Positions 7,666-15,285 of a stretch of 40,315 bases of DNA are shown piece by piece. The translations under genes were made by a program, and so were the position numbers. The notes below the pieces were generated by a model that was not told the origin of the DNA, made no database searches, and saw only the letters and a program-made list of their open reading frames with translations. The first letter of the stretch is position 1, and each line of letters opens with the position of its first letter. The stretch comes from CAZHHH01 sp964532085. GTDB taxonomy: Bacteria; Bacteroidota; Bacteroidia; Bacteroidales; Marinilabiliaceae. The stretch spans positions 1 to 40,315 of the forward strand of contig CAZHHH010000009.1 in NCBI GenBank assembly GCA_964532085.1, read 5' to 3'.

Positions 7666-8121
7666 TTATTTATCAATGTTTAACTCAATAGTTTTTGGCT
7701 GTTGCGCCTCATGCTTGTGCTCAGAACCAGCATAAACATATAAGTTTCTAAATTGCTGACGTCCTAAACGAGTCTTTGGCAACATACCTTTAACAGCTTT
7801 CTCTACAAGCTTTGCAGGATCTTTCTCAAAAATTGCAACAGGGGTCAATGCTTTCTGACCACCAGGAAAACCACTATAAGTATAAGAAATACGAGATTCC
7901 CACTTTTTACCTGTAAGTTTTATCTTATCTGCATTGATAATAATAACATTATCTCCACAATCCATATGAGGAGTATAATTAGGCTTATGCTTTCCTTTTA
8001 AAAGCTGAGCCACTTCTGAAACCATTCTGCCTAGAATTTTATCAGTAGCATCTACAACCAACCACTCTTTGTGGATGGTTGAAGGCGTGGCAGACTTAGT
8101 CTTGTAACTTAATGTATTCAC
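7666..8121 (-). CDS. rplM: 50S ribosomal protein L13, probable GTG start
   Basis: Large-subunit assembly protein. Residues WLVVDATDKILGRMVSEVAQLLKGK and HMDCGDNVIIINADKIKLTG are characteristic. An in-frame ATG exists at 8166, but it would add 15 residues (MLIKIFVNLIFKQKI) foreign to the family. Bacteroidota L13 proteins typically begin M(D/N)TLSYKT, which corresponds here to a GTG at 8119-8121, giving 151 residues. I therefore choose GTG. It is the first gene of the rplM-rpsI-rpsB-tsf operon. A -7-like promoter element about 128 bases upstream implies a sizeable leader. Confidence 0.95.
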   Translation of the reverse strand: MNTLSYKTKSATPSTIHKEWLVVDATDKILGRMVSEVAQLLKGKHKPNYTPHMDCGDNVIIINADKIKLTGKKWESRISYTYSGFPGGQKALTPVAIFEKDPAKLVEKAVKGMLPKTRLGRQQFRNLYVYAGSEHKHEAQQPKTIELNIDK

Positions 8122-8256
8122 AATCTTTTGTTTGAAAATTAGATTTACAAAAATTTTAATTAACACAAATCATAATGTAAATATTTGTGCAAAAAATGAT
8201 AGTGAAAGACGGGCATGACTCTCAAAATCACATTATTATATTGAAAAACAAATATA
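8122..8256 (-). promoter_or_regulatory. Putative promoter and leader of the rplM operon
   Basis: On the minus strand TATATTTG (8249-8256) matches TAnnTTTG exactly; no TTTG is found at the right -33 distance, so the promoter call is partial. If used, it gives a leader of roughly 120 bases. The first part contains GTGATTTTGAGAG...TTTCAC, which could close a small hairpin (about 8202-8232). Ribosomal-protein operons are often autoregulated through such leaders, but I cannot match a known class. Confidence 0.3.
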
Positions 8257-8524
8257 TTACACCAATTTTTGGATAATAATCGGCGACAAAAGTAAGAATA
8301 TTTTTCTTAATAGACAATCATTTATCTATAATAATGACATAATAAATAATTATAGCTCATAAATATCTTTATAACCGCTTTAATTAAAGACTATTCTAAA
8401 ATGTGTAGACTTTGTTAGTTCTATAATACTGGGAATAAACCTCATCTCTAATTTTAGGTTAGATCAAAAATGAAATTCTGAATAGTTAATGCTTCTTTTT
8501 TAAAAACAGAGCAAAAGAAATTTC
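8257..8524. other. Gene-free AT-rich region
   Basis: Between the rplM promoter region and the DUF2007 gene I see no gene, no strong hairpin and no clear repeat. A weak inverted repeat CTATAATAATGACATAATAAATAATTATAG-like stem around 8325-8355 is the only structure. Confidence 0.4.
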
Positions 8525-8749
8525 TTAAATTAATTTCTCAATAATTAAGTGAGCATTTTCAAAGTCTTTTTCCAAAACAAACAGTTCGTAAGTGGATTGA
8601 GACCCACTTACAACTCCAGCAATTAAACCAGATTCATAATTGCTCTTAACCATACTTTCAATACCCTGTTCAGCCAACTCCTTTTTTAAATGATATACAG
8701 TTACTTTATCACTAGAGTAGATTTGAATGATTCTATCTTTCTTTTCCAT
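8525..8749 (-). CDS. DUF2007 domain protein (putative signal-transducing protein)
   Basis: A 74-residue protein of the small DUF2007 family (PF09413). The pattern is IIQIYSSDKVTVYHLKKELAEQGIESMVKSN at the N-terminus, followed by GSQSTYELFVLEKDFENAHLIIEKL. This is the usual layout: one beta strand, a helix (aEA..lk..Le..GI), then a strand with the LxVxxxDxxxAxxil ending. Members are predicted to act as small intracellular binding or signalling modules, without a proven function. The gene is alone on the minus strand and diverges from guaD, sharing a 90-base intergenic region. Confidence 0.8.
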   Translation of the reverse strand: MEKKDRIIQIYSSDKVTVYHLKKELAEQGIESMVKSNYESGLIAGVVSGSQSTYELFVLEKDFENAHLIIEKLI

Positions 8750-8839
8750 AACAAGTTCGTTTTAGTTTGCATAAATATAACAATTATATATCAATGAAGT
8801 TCTAAAATATCACTATTTTTAAGACAAATATGTAAAGAG

Positions 8840-9304
8840 ATGAACAAAAATATTATGAGAGAAGCCATCAAATTGGCAAACGATAACATTAAAAAAGGTG
8901 GTGGACCATTTGCCGCAATTATCATTAAAGATGGTCAAATTATTGCACACGGAACAAATCAAGTAACAAATAATAATGACCCAACAGCACACGCTGAAGT
9001 AGAAGCAATACGCAATGCAGCAAAAAAACTTAATAGTTTTGACTTGACTGAATGTGAAATATATACAACTTGTGAACCTTGTCCAATGTGCTTTGGTGCA
9101 ATATATTGGGCTAAAATATCTAAAGTTTACTACGGAAACACAAAGGAAGATGCTGCAAATATTGGGTTTGATGATCACTTTATTTATGAAGAGTTGGATC
9201 TGCCCAAAGAGAAGAGGAAATTAAAAATGGTTGAACTTCTCAGGGATGAAGCCATACAAACATTTGAAGCTTGGAAAGATATGCCTGACAAAACAGAATA
9301 TTAA
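8840..9304 (+). CDS. guaD: Guanine deaminase, cytidine-deaminase fold
   Basis: Hydrolyses guanine to xanthine and ammonia in purine salvage and catabolism; cytosolic zinc enzyme. The zinc site is visible as THAE-type TAHAEVEAI (residues 49-57, His and catalytic Glu) and EPCPMC (residues 78-83, two Cys ligands). The region after it, GAIYWAKISKVYYGNTKEDAANIGFDDHFIYEEL, matches the domain-swapped C-terminus of Bacillus subtilis GuaD, and the protein ends FEAWKDMPDKTEY, similar to GuaD's C-terminal tail. This distinguishes it from tRNA adenosine deaminase TadA. Length 154 residues is normal. It is followed after 3 bases by the DNA glycosylase gene. Confidence 0.92.
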   Translation: MNKNIMREAIKLANDNIKKGGGPFAAIIIKDGQIIAHGTNQVTNNNDPTAHAEVEAIRNAAKKLNSFDLTECEIYTTCEPCPMCFGAIYWAKISKVYYGNTKEDAANIGFDDHFIYEELDLPKEKRKLKMVELLRDEAIQTFEAWKDMPDKTEY

Positions 9305-9307
9305 ATA

Positions 9308-9832
9308 ATGAACAGAAGAATTGAAGAAGATTACTTTAGCGACGATGCTCTCAACATTGCTCCAAAACTTATCGGTAACTACTTAGTTAGAAAGTTTGAT
9401 GACAATACATTTTTCAAATCTAAAATTACAGAAGTAGAAGTCTACCGTGGCGAGGATGATTTAGCTTGCCATGCAAGTAAAGGTAAAACAGAAAGAACTA
9501 AAGTGATGTTTGACAAAGGTGGACTTGTTTACGTATACCTAATATATGGAATGTATTGGCTTTTAAATATAACTACAGGAAAAATAGATGATCCACAAGC
9601 AATATTAATTCGTGGAACAGAAAAAATATCTGGCCCTGGTCGAATTGGTCGGGAACTAAAGCTAGATGCTTCTTTTTATGGAGAAAACATCTATATATCT
9701 GATAGAATATGGGTTGAATATGGCGAAACACCACCTTCAGACAAGATAATTACTACACCTAGAATTGGAATTGATTATGCTGGAGACTTTTGGGCTAATA
9801 TACCGTGGAGGTGGGTGCTTAAAAATGACTAA
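9308..9832 (+). CDS. mpg: 3-methyladenine DNA glycosylase (AAG/MPG family)
   Basis: Removes alkylated and deaminated purines, such as 3-methyladenine and hypoxanthine, from DNA to begin base-excision repair. The 174-residue protein shows the family core: LIGNYLVRKF, EVEVYRGEDDLACHASKGKT with the catalytic glutamate in the EVEVY segment, and GLVYVYLIYGMYWLLNI, then GPGRIGRELKL. It lacks nothing expected for the compact bacterial members, though the C-terminus is on the short side of 180-200 aa. It lies between guaD and the oxidoreductase, with gaps of 3 and 20 bases, so the three genes are likely co-transcribed. Confidence 0.93.
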   Translation: MNRRIEEDYFSDDALNIAPKLIGNYLVRKFDDNTFFKSKITEVEVYRGEDDLACHASKGKTERTKVMFDKGGLVYVYLIYGMYWLLNITTGKIDDPQAILIRGTEKISGPGRIGRELKLDASFYGENIYISDRIWVEYGETPPSDKIITTPRIGIDYAGDFWANIPWRWVLKND

Positions 9833-9852
9833 CTATTTAATTGTAATTTATA

Positions 9853-10503
9853 ATGAAAAAGAAAGTTGCTATTGTTGCTGGTGCATCCGGACTTGTTGGC
9901 AGACATCTTACAGAAAAGCTAATTGCTGACGAAAGCTATGAAGCAATATATATTATTGGAAGAAGAAATTCCACTCATAAAAGTTCGAAAATTACATTCT
10001 ATGAATCAGATTTCAACTCATTTCCATCTTTAACAATAGATAATCAAATAGATTTCTTTTGTACATTAGGAACTACAATAAAAAAGGCTGAAACACAGGA
10101 AAACTTTAAGAAAATCGATTATCATGCGGTTGTAAAATTAGCAAAATGGGCTGATGAGTTAAAAGCTAAAAATTTTACTGTAATTAGCTCTGTAGGTGCA
10201 AATAAGAAAAGCCGCAACTTCTATTTACGAACAAAAGGCGAAATGGAAAGTAAAATTCGACAATATAAAATAGATAATATCACATTTATAAGACCCTCAT
10301 TAATCACTGGCAAAAGAGATGAATTTAGATTTGGAGAAAAACTTGGAGAATATTTCTTAATGATATTTGGAATTTTATTTATAGGCTCATTGAAAAAGTA
10401 TAAACCAATTAGTGCAGAAAAAATAGCGTCCAAAATGATATTTTACGCATCGAAAAATAAAAGTAACATTTCAATTATAGAGGGAAAGGCTTTGCACTCC
10501 TGA
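9853..10503 (+). CDS. NAD(P)-binding oxidoreductase, HTATIP2-like
   Basis: An atypical short-chain dehydrogenase/epimerase-type Rossmann protein of 216 residues. The dinucleotide-binding loop is VAGASGLVGRHL (residues 8-19), followed by IIGRRNS, which suggests NADP preference. FFCTLGTTIKKA and FTVISSVGANKKSRNFYLRTKGEME match the HTATIP2/YbjT-like family, with Y and K of the active-site pair in the FYLRTKGE segment. FIRPSLITGKRDEFRFGEKLGEY follows. The substrate is unknown. It is the last gene of the guaD-mpg unit and is followed by a strong bidirectional terminator at 10612-10649. Confidence 0.85.
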   Translation: MKKKVAIVAGASGLVGRHLTEKLIADESYEAIYIIGRRNSTHKSSKITFYESDFNSFPSLTIDNQIDFFCTLGTTIKKAETQENFKKIDYHAVVKLAKWADELKAKNFTVISSVGANKKSRNFYLRTKGEMESKIRQYKIDNITFIRPSLITGKRDEFRFGEKLGEYFLMIFGILFIGSLKKYKPISAEKIASKMIFYASKNKSNISIIEGKALHS

Positions 10504-10611
10504 CTTTGTCTATGCGACACCCATTTAAGATTAACTCCAAAATCAACTATATATCAAAAAACACCTATCCGTTCCTGGGTGCACCAATGCAGAGCTCAAG
10601 AATATTGATAC

Positions 10612-10649
10612 AAAAAAGGATATCACATTATTAATATGATATCCTTTTT
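10612..10649. terminator. Bidirectional intrinsic terminator
   Basis: Stem AAAAAAGGATATCA (10612-10625) with TGATATCCTTTTT (10637-10649) and an 11-base loop. A and T runs on the two sides make it work in both directions. It lies between the plus-strand oxidoreductase and the convergent kduD, ending both units. Confidence 0.85.
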
Positions 10650-10680
10650 AATTTGGAGCAGTAATCTCCTATTTTAAAAC

Positions 10681-11484
10681 TTATAAATCATTCTCTCCTT
10701 TGACATATCCAAAGTTTGCAAGAATTCCTCCGTCAACATAAAGCACATGACCATTTACAAAGTCACTAGCTTTAGATGATAAGAACAGAGCAGCTTTACC
10801 AACGTCATCTGGTTCTCCCCATCTTCCGGCAGGAGTTCTAGACATTACTAAATCATTAAATGGATGTCCATCTACTCTAATTGGCGCAGTTTGGTCTGTT
10901 GCAATGTAACCAGGACCAATTCCATTAATTTGGATATTATATTTTGCCCACTCACAAGTCATATTAGCTGTTAACAACTTCAATCCACCTTTTGCAGATG
11001 CATAAGCACTAACAGATGTACGACCATATTCGCTCATCATTGAGCACATATTAATTATTTTACCCTCTCTTCTTTCAATCATTCCTGGCACAACACGCTT
11101 AGAAACGATAAAAGGTGCAACTAAATCCACGTCGATTACCTGTTTAAATTCCTCTACAGGCATATCAAGCATCTTTACTCTTTTAATAATAGCTGCATTA
11201 TTTACAAGAATATCGATAGGTCCGACCTCTTTCTCAATAGTAGTAATAGCTTTATCAACTTCATCTTCTTTTGTTACATCAAAAACTATTGTGTAAACAT
11301 CAAGACCCTCTTTTTTATACTCTTCTTTTGCCTTTTCTAATCTTTCAGCAGAAGTACCATTTACACAAATTTTAGCTCCAGCTTTTCCTAAATGCTTTGC
11401 TACTGCCATACCGATACCATGAGATGCACCAGTTACAAGAGCAACTTTGCCACTAAGATCGAAAAGTTCATTTATAAAACTCAT
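10681..11484 (-). CDS. kduD: 2-dehydro-3-deoxy-D-gluconate 5-dehydrogenase (KduD)
   Basis: NAD-dependent reductase that turns 2,5-diketo-3-deoxygluconate (DKII) into 2-keto-3-deoxygluconate in pectin or other unsaturated-uronate breakdown. It is a classical short-chain dehydrogenase of 267 residues: TGASHGIG (18-25), NNAAI (95-99), and the catalytic set Ser148, Tyr161 and Lys165 in SMMSEYGRTSVSAYASAKGG. The C-terminal PGYIATDQTAPIRVDG and RTPAGRWGEPDD segments are typical of KduD. Annotation pipelines often name such proteins gluconate 5-dehydrogenase; the adjacent kduI decides for KduD. It is the last gene of the lacI-kduI-kduD unit, 124 bases after kduI, with a 13-bp hairpin between the two. 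Confidence 0.92.
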   Translation of the reverse strand: MSFINELFDLSGKVALVTGASHGIGMAVAKHLGKAGAKICVNGTSAERLEKAKEEYKKEGLDVYTIVFDVTKEDEVDKAITTIEKEVGPIDILVNNAAIIKRVKMLDMPVEEFKQVIDVDLVAPFIVSKRVVPGMIERREGKIINMCSMMSEYGRTSVSAYASAKGGLKLLTANMTCEWAKYNIQINGIGPGYIATDQTAPIRVDGHPFNDLVMSRTPAGRWGEPDDVGKAALFLSSKASDFVNGHVLYVDGGILANFGYVKGENDL

Positions 11485-11527
11485 ATTTTTATATTTTAAT
11501 TTGAGACGTTGTTAGTGAATCTCGATA

Positions 11528-11558
11528 TTTAGAGGGGTTGCGTACCAACCCCTCTAAA
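11528..11558 (-). promoter_or_regulatory. Intercistronic 13-bp hairpin between kduI and kduD
   Basis: Perfect stem TTTAGAGGGGTTG (11528-11540) / CAACCCCTCTAAA (11546-11558) with a 5-base loop. On the transcribed minus strand it is followed by TATCGAG rather than a U run, so it is not a standard terminator in that direction. It may stabilise or process the mRNA or partly reduce kduD expression. Confidence 0.6.
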
Positions 11559-11608
11559 AATCAACCATTTAAAACTAATTAAAACAATCACTAAAACAAC
11601 AATATCTT

Positions 11609-12448
11609 TTATCTTAACTCAAGTGTTGGACATGGGTCCATATCACCATAATCTAAGTTTTCACCAGCCATACCCCAAATAAAGGTGTAGTTTGCTGTAC
11701 CAGCTCCACTGTGAATACTCCACGTTGGTGAAATTACAGCTTGCTCATTTTTCATCCAAATATGTCTTGTCTCTTGTGGCTCACCCATAAAGTGACAAAC
11801 AACTTGATCTTCTGGTACATCAAAATATAGATAAACTTCCATTCTTCTGTTATGAACGTGAGCAGGCATAGTATTCCATACGCTTCCTGGTTTTAACTCA
11901 GTCATACCCATTTGTAATTGACAAGTCTCAACAACACTGTTCACCAATAGTTTATTAATTTGTCTATGATTTGAAGTCTCTAAACTACCTAAAACAGCAA
12001 CTTCAGCATCTTTAAGAGTCACTTTCTTGTTTGGGAAAGTTTTGTGAGCTGGCGCAGAGTTGATATATAGACGTGCTGGATTTTTCGGATCTTTAGAAGC
12101 CATAGTAACTTCTTTGTTTCCTGCACCTAAATAAAGAGCTTCTTTATTATCTAAAGTGTATTCAGTTCCATCAGCAGTGATAACCGCAGTTCCTTGTCCT
12201 ACATTAATGAAACCTACTTCACGTCTCTCTAAGAAATACTCAGCCTTTAACTCTTCAAATGTCTCTAATTTTACTACTTTATTAACAGGTACAACACCAC
12301 CAGTGATAAAACGGTCATATAAAGAATAGACAAACTTTAAGTTGTCTTCTTGAAATAAATCTTCAATTAAAAACTCCTTACGAAGACGATCTGTATCGTA
12401 TGTTTTAACATCTACTGGATTTGCTGCATACCTTAATTCCCAATTCAT
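11609..12448 (-). CDS. kduI: 5-dehydro-4-deoxy-D-glucuronate isomerase (KduI)
   Basis: Isomerises 4-deoxy-L-threo-5-hexosulose uronate (DKI), the product of unsaturated uronate release, to DKII for KduD. The 279-residue cupin protein carries the metal ligands of the family: His197 and His199 in MPAHVHNRRMEVY, Glu204, and His246 in SPTWSIHSG, each one residue after the E. coli KduI ligands. QETRHIWMKNEQAVISP is also diagnostic. The C-terminus reads YTFIWGMAGENLDYGDMD. It lies 44 bases after the LacI-type regulator and ahead of kduD, fitting a single operon whose first gene encodes the repressor. Confidence 0.96.
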   Translation of the reverse strand: MNWELRYAANPVDVKTYDTDRLRKEFLIEDLFQEDNLKFVYSLYDRFITGGVVPVNKVVKLETFEELKAEYFLERREVGFINVGQGTAVITADGTEYTLDNKEALYLGAGNKEVTMASKDPKNPARLYINSAPAHKTFPNKKVTLKDAEVAVLGSLETSNHRQINKLLVNSVVETCQLQMGMTELKPGSVWNTMPAHVHNRRMEVYLYFDVPEDQVVCHFMGEPQETRHIWMKNEQAVISPTWSIHSGAGTANYTFIWGMAGENLDYGDMDPCPTLELR

Positions 12449-12492
12449 AATAATGTTTCTTTTAAGTTAATAAATTATATATATTCTATTTA

Positions 12493-13533
12493 TCACATCT
12501 TTACTGTGATATTTGTTGTTTTATCTTTTACTGACGACTCTCTAACAAGCAAACGTACGGGCACTATCTCTTGATATGAATAATCTGGTGCCGCTTTTCT
12601 GTTTATAATATTGAGCATAGCCGTTGCTGCCATATTTCCCATATCATACGCATTCTGTTCTACTGACGACAGCTGCGGCGATATTAATTCTGCAAATGGC
12701 TCATTGGCAAATCCTACAAGTCCAACTTTAGATGGAATGGGAATATTCAAATCATTTGCAGCTTGAAATACACCAATAGCACTAAAATCGCCTGCACAGA
12801 AAAACGCATCAATATCTCTACTCTTCAGAACTTCCAAAGCCTTAGCATAACCCAACTCTTTTGTAATAGCGTTTTCATAAACCAATGAACTATCTACTTT
12901 ACAACCCGACTCTTCAAGCGCTCTTACATAACCACGATAACGCTCTTTATATATAGAGTTCTCCAAAGAACCTGCAAAATGCGCAATCTTCTTATACCCA
13001 CCATTAATCAAATGCTTTGTTGCCAAATATCCTCCTGTAAAGTTATCGTTAGCAAAGCGTGCACCAGGTACTTCCGCACTAACTCTATCAAATTGCACTA
13101 CAGGAATTCTATTTTGAACCGCCCTTAAAATATGTGAAAAATTATCAGTCTCATTTGAGTGCGACATTAATATTCCTGCAACTCTATTTTGAAGCAAGAC
13201 ATCTATTGCTTGCTTCTCTTTTTCTAGTTTTTCGTGACTTTGAATTATCAAAGACGCAAAACCTGCAGGATTTAATACCTCTTCTATCGCACTAACTACA
13301 CCGCTAAAAAAATGTCGATTAATACGAGGGACTAATATACCTATAGTATTATTCTGCCCTTTTCTTAATGATGAAGCAACAAAATTTGGCTGATAATCAA
13401 GCTCTTTAGCTTTATCTAAAACGCGTTTTATTGTATCAGGATGAACGCGAGTACTACCAGACAAAGCGCGTGAAACAGTTGAAGGTGCTATACCTAAAGC
13501 ATTTGCAATATCTTTTATAGTAACTCTTTTCAT
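12493..13533 (-). CDS. LacI-family regulator of the kdu/uxa genes
   Basis: A 346-residue transcription factor. Helix-turn-helix: TIKDIANALGIAPSTVSRAL (residues 4-23), then the hinge RVLDKAKELDYQPNFVASSLR, followed by a periplasmic-binding-protein-like effector domain from about residue 60 (TIGILVPRINRHFFSGVVSA). The hinge helix with a central leucine-type contact predicts operators with a CG centre and A/T-rich arms. It is the first gene of the lacI-kduI-kduD unit and divergent from uxaC. The palindrome CAAACGTTTG lies inside its own promoter and TCGTTAACGA at the uxaC start site, so it probably represses both directions. A uronate intermediate such as KDG is a likely effector, by analogy with uronate regulators; this is inference. 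Confidence 0.92.
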   Translation of the reverse strand: MKRVTIKDIANALGIAPSTVSRALSGSTRVHPDTIKRVLDKAKELDYQPNFVASSLRKGQNNTIGILVPRINRHFFSGVVSAIEEVLNPAGFASLIIQSHEKLEKEKQAIDVLLQNRVAGILMSHSNETDNFSHILRAVQNRIPVVQFDRVSAEVPGARFANDNFTGGYLATKHLINGGYKKIAHFAGSLENSIYKERYRGYVRALEESGCKVDSSLVYENAITKELGYAKALEVLKSRDIDAFFCAGDFSAIGVFQAANDLNIPIPSKVGLVGFANEPFAELISPQLSSVEQNAYDMGNMAATAMLNIINRKAAPDYSYQEIVPVRLLVRESSVKDKTTNITVKM

Positions 13534-13575
13534 CTATATATACACGTAAAACACTTTTTATTTCAAAATTCTCAG

Positions 13576-13607
13576 CAAAAATACAAACGTTTGCACAAAT
13601 ACACAAT
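13576..13607 (-). promoter_or_regulatory. Promoter of lacI-kduI-kduD with internal LacI-type operator
   Basis: On the minus strand: -33 element ATTG (13604-13607), 20-base spacer, -7 element TATTTTTG (13576-13583), an exact TAnnTTTG. The spacer holds the perfect 10-bp palindrome CAAACGTTTG (13584-13593), the same core as PurR/LacI-family operators. Binding there would block the promoter and give autorepression. The start codon is about 43 bases downstream. Confidence 0.65.
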
Positions 13608-13784
13608 TTTTTTAGCGACTTTTATTTATTTATTTTTACAATATTAAAGTATTGAGCTTTTTGAAATAACTAACAACTATCCAACATTACAAAAAACACA
13701 AACACAATAACCCCTAATAATCAACAGGTTACATCTATGGTGAAAAAGATTTAACAATATTATATTTGATTTGTCTATAAAATA

Positions 13785-13829
13785 TTTGCTTTTTAATTTA
13801 GGCTTTTTTATCTTCGTGTTCGTTAACGA
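13785..13829 (+). promoter_or_regulatory. Promoter of uxaC operon with palindrome at start site
   Basis: TTTG (13785-13788), 20-base spacer, TATCTTCG (13809-13816; one mismatch to TAnnTTTG), then the perfect palindrome TCGTTAACGA (13820-13829) placed at the expected transcription start. The uxaC ATG is 20 bases further. The palindrome differs in sequence from CAAACGTTTG, so it may belong to the second LacI regulator or be a weaker site. The rest of 13608-13784 is AT-rich with a further TATATTTG at 13761-13768 but no -33 partner. Confidence 0.5.
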
Positions 13830-13849
13830 TTTTAAAACATTCTTATATT

Positions 13850-15250
13850 ATGGCGAATTTTATTCACTCAGATTTTGTTTTAGAGGGAAAAACTGCACAA
13901 AAGTTGTATCACGACTATGCAGCGGACCTTCCAATTATTGATTTCCATTGTCATCTACCTCCAGACCTTGTGGCAAAAAACCATAAGTTTGACAGCTTAG
14001 GCCAAATTTGGCTTGAAGGCGACCATTACAAATGGCGCGCAATGAGAACAAATGGCGTAGATGAGGAATATTGTACAGGAAAACCAAACTTTAGAGATAA
14101 ATTCCAGAAGTGGGCAGAAACAGTACCTGCAACCATTGGGAACCCTCTACATCACTGGACACATTTAGAACTTGCTAGATACTTTGGCATCTATGAGTTA
14201 TTAACTCCAGACACTGCAGAAGATATCTATAATAAAGCAACAGAGATGTTACAGCAAGATGACTTTAGCACTCAAAGCATTTTACAAAAAATGAAAGTTG
14301 AAGTTGTTGGAACTACTGACGACCCTGTTGATTCATTAGAGCATCACAAAGCATTAAGCAATTTTAGCGTTAAAATTGTACCAACTTTTAGACCTGACAA
14401 TGTATTAAAAGTTGAAGACCCTAAGTTTTTCAATGAATATATTGGAAAATTAGAGGCTGTTACAAATAAAAGCATCAAGACAATAGAAGATTTAATCAGT
14501 GCATTAGATGAGCGTCATGAGTATTTTGACAAAATGGGCTGTAAAGCATCTGACCACGGATTAGATAGATTATATTACTCAGAAAAATTCAAGGATAATC
14601 CTGAAAAATTATTCCAAGAATTACTTGCAGGCAACCAATTAAGTGATGAAGAAGCTGAGCAATTCAAAACATACTTAATGTATGAGCTTTGCAAAATGAA
14701 TCACAAAAGAGGTTGGGCGCAGCAATTCCACTTAGGAGCAATGCGTAATAATAACACGCGTATGTTCAACAAATTAGGTCCAGACGTTGGTTTTGACTCT
14801 ATTGGCAATCCACAAGATGCTGTTAAGATTTCACGTTTTATGGACTTATTAGATTTTGAAGATAAGTTAGCAAAAACTATTCTTTACAATCTAAATCCAG
14901 CAGATAATGAGATGTTTGTTACAATGCTTGGAAACTTCCAAGATGGACGTACGCCAGGTAAAATCCAGTATGGTGCTGGTTGGTGGTTTTTAGATCAAAA
15001 AACTGGTATGGAGAAACACTTAAAAGACCTATCAGCTCTTGGTTTATTATCAAGATTTGTTGGTATGGTTACAGACTCAAGAAGTTTCTTATCATATCCA
15101 CGACATGAATATTTCAGACGTATATTATGTAATCATCTTGGAAAAGAGATTGATAAAGGAATGATTCCTAATGATCAAGCTTTATTAAAAACAGTTATCC
15201 AAGACATATCATACTATAACGCTCTTAATTATTTCAATTTTAACAAATAG
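13850..15250 (+). CDS. uxaC: Glucuronate/galacturonate isomerase (UxaC)
   Basis: Isomerises D-glucuronate to D-fructuronate and D-galacturonate to D-tagaturonate, the first intracellular step of hexuronate use. The 466-residue length is standard. Amidohydrolase-type features are visible: DFHCHLPPDLVA (residues 31-42, metal-binding His pair), TTDDPVDSLEHH, and near the end FVGMVTDSRSFLSYPRHEYFRRILC, the signature of the family. The FHLGAMRNNNTRMF segment contributes conserved His and Arg. It begins the plus-strand operon, 35 bases ahead of kdgK. Confidence 0.96.
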   Translation: MANFIHSDFVLEGKTAQKLYHDYAADLPIIDFHCHLPPDLVAKNHKFDSLGQIWLEGDHYKWRAMRTNGVDEEYCTGKPNFRDKFQKWAETVPATIGNPLHHWTHLELARYFGIYELLTPDTAEDIYNKATEMLQQDDFSTQSILQKMKVEVVGTTDDPVDSLEHHKALSNFSVKIVPTFRPDNVLKVEDPKFFNEYIGKLEAVTNKSIKTIEDLISALDERHEYFDKMGCKASDHGLDRLYYSEKFKDNPEKLFQELLAGNQLSDEEAEQFKTYLMYELCKMNHKRGWAQQFHLGAMRNNNTRMFNKLGPDVGFDSIGNPQDAVKISRFMDLLDFEDKLAKTILYNLNPADNEMFVTMLGNFQDGRTPGKIQYGAGWWFLDQKTGMEKHLKDLSALGLLSRFVGMVTDSRSFLSYPRHEYFRRILCNHLGKEIDKGMIPNDQALLKTVIQDISYYNALNYFNFNK

Positions 15251-15285
15251 TAATTAGAATATAAATTAAAATTATTTTATAAAGC

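Noticed and set aside
8844..9178. Long open frame on the minus strand inside guaD
   Set aside because: It is antisense to a gene with complete catalytic motifs, and its product is Cys/Phe-rich without recognisable domains.
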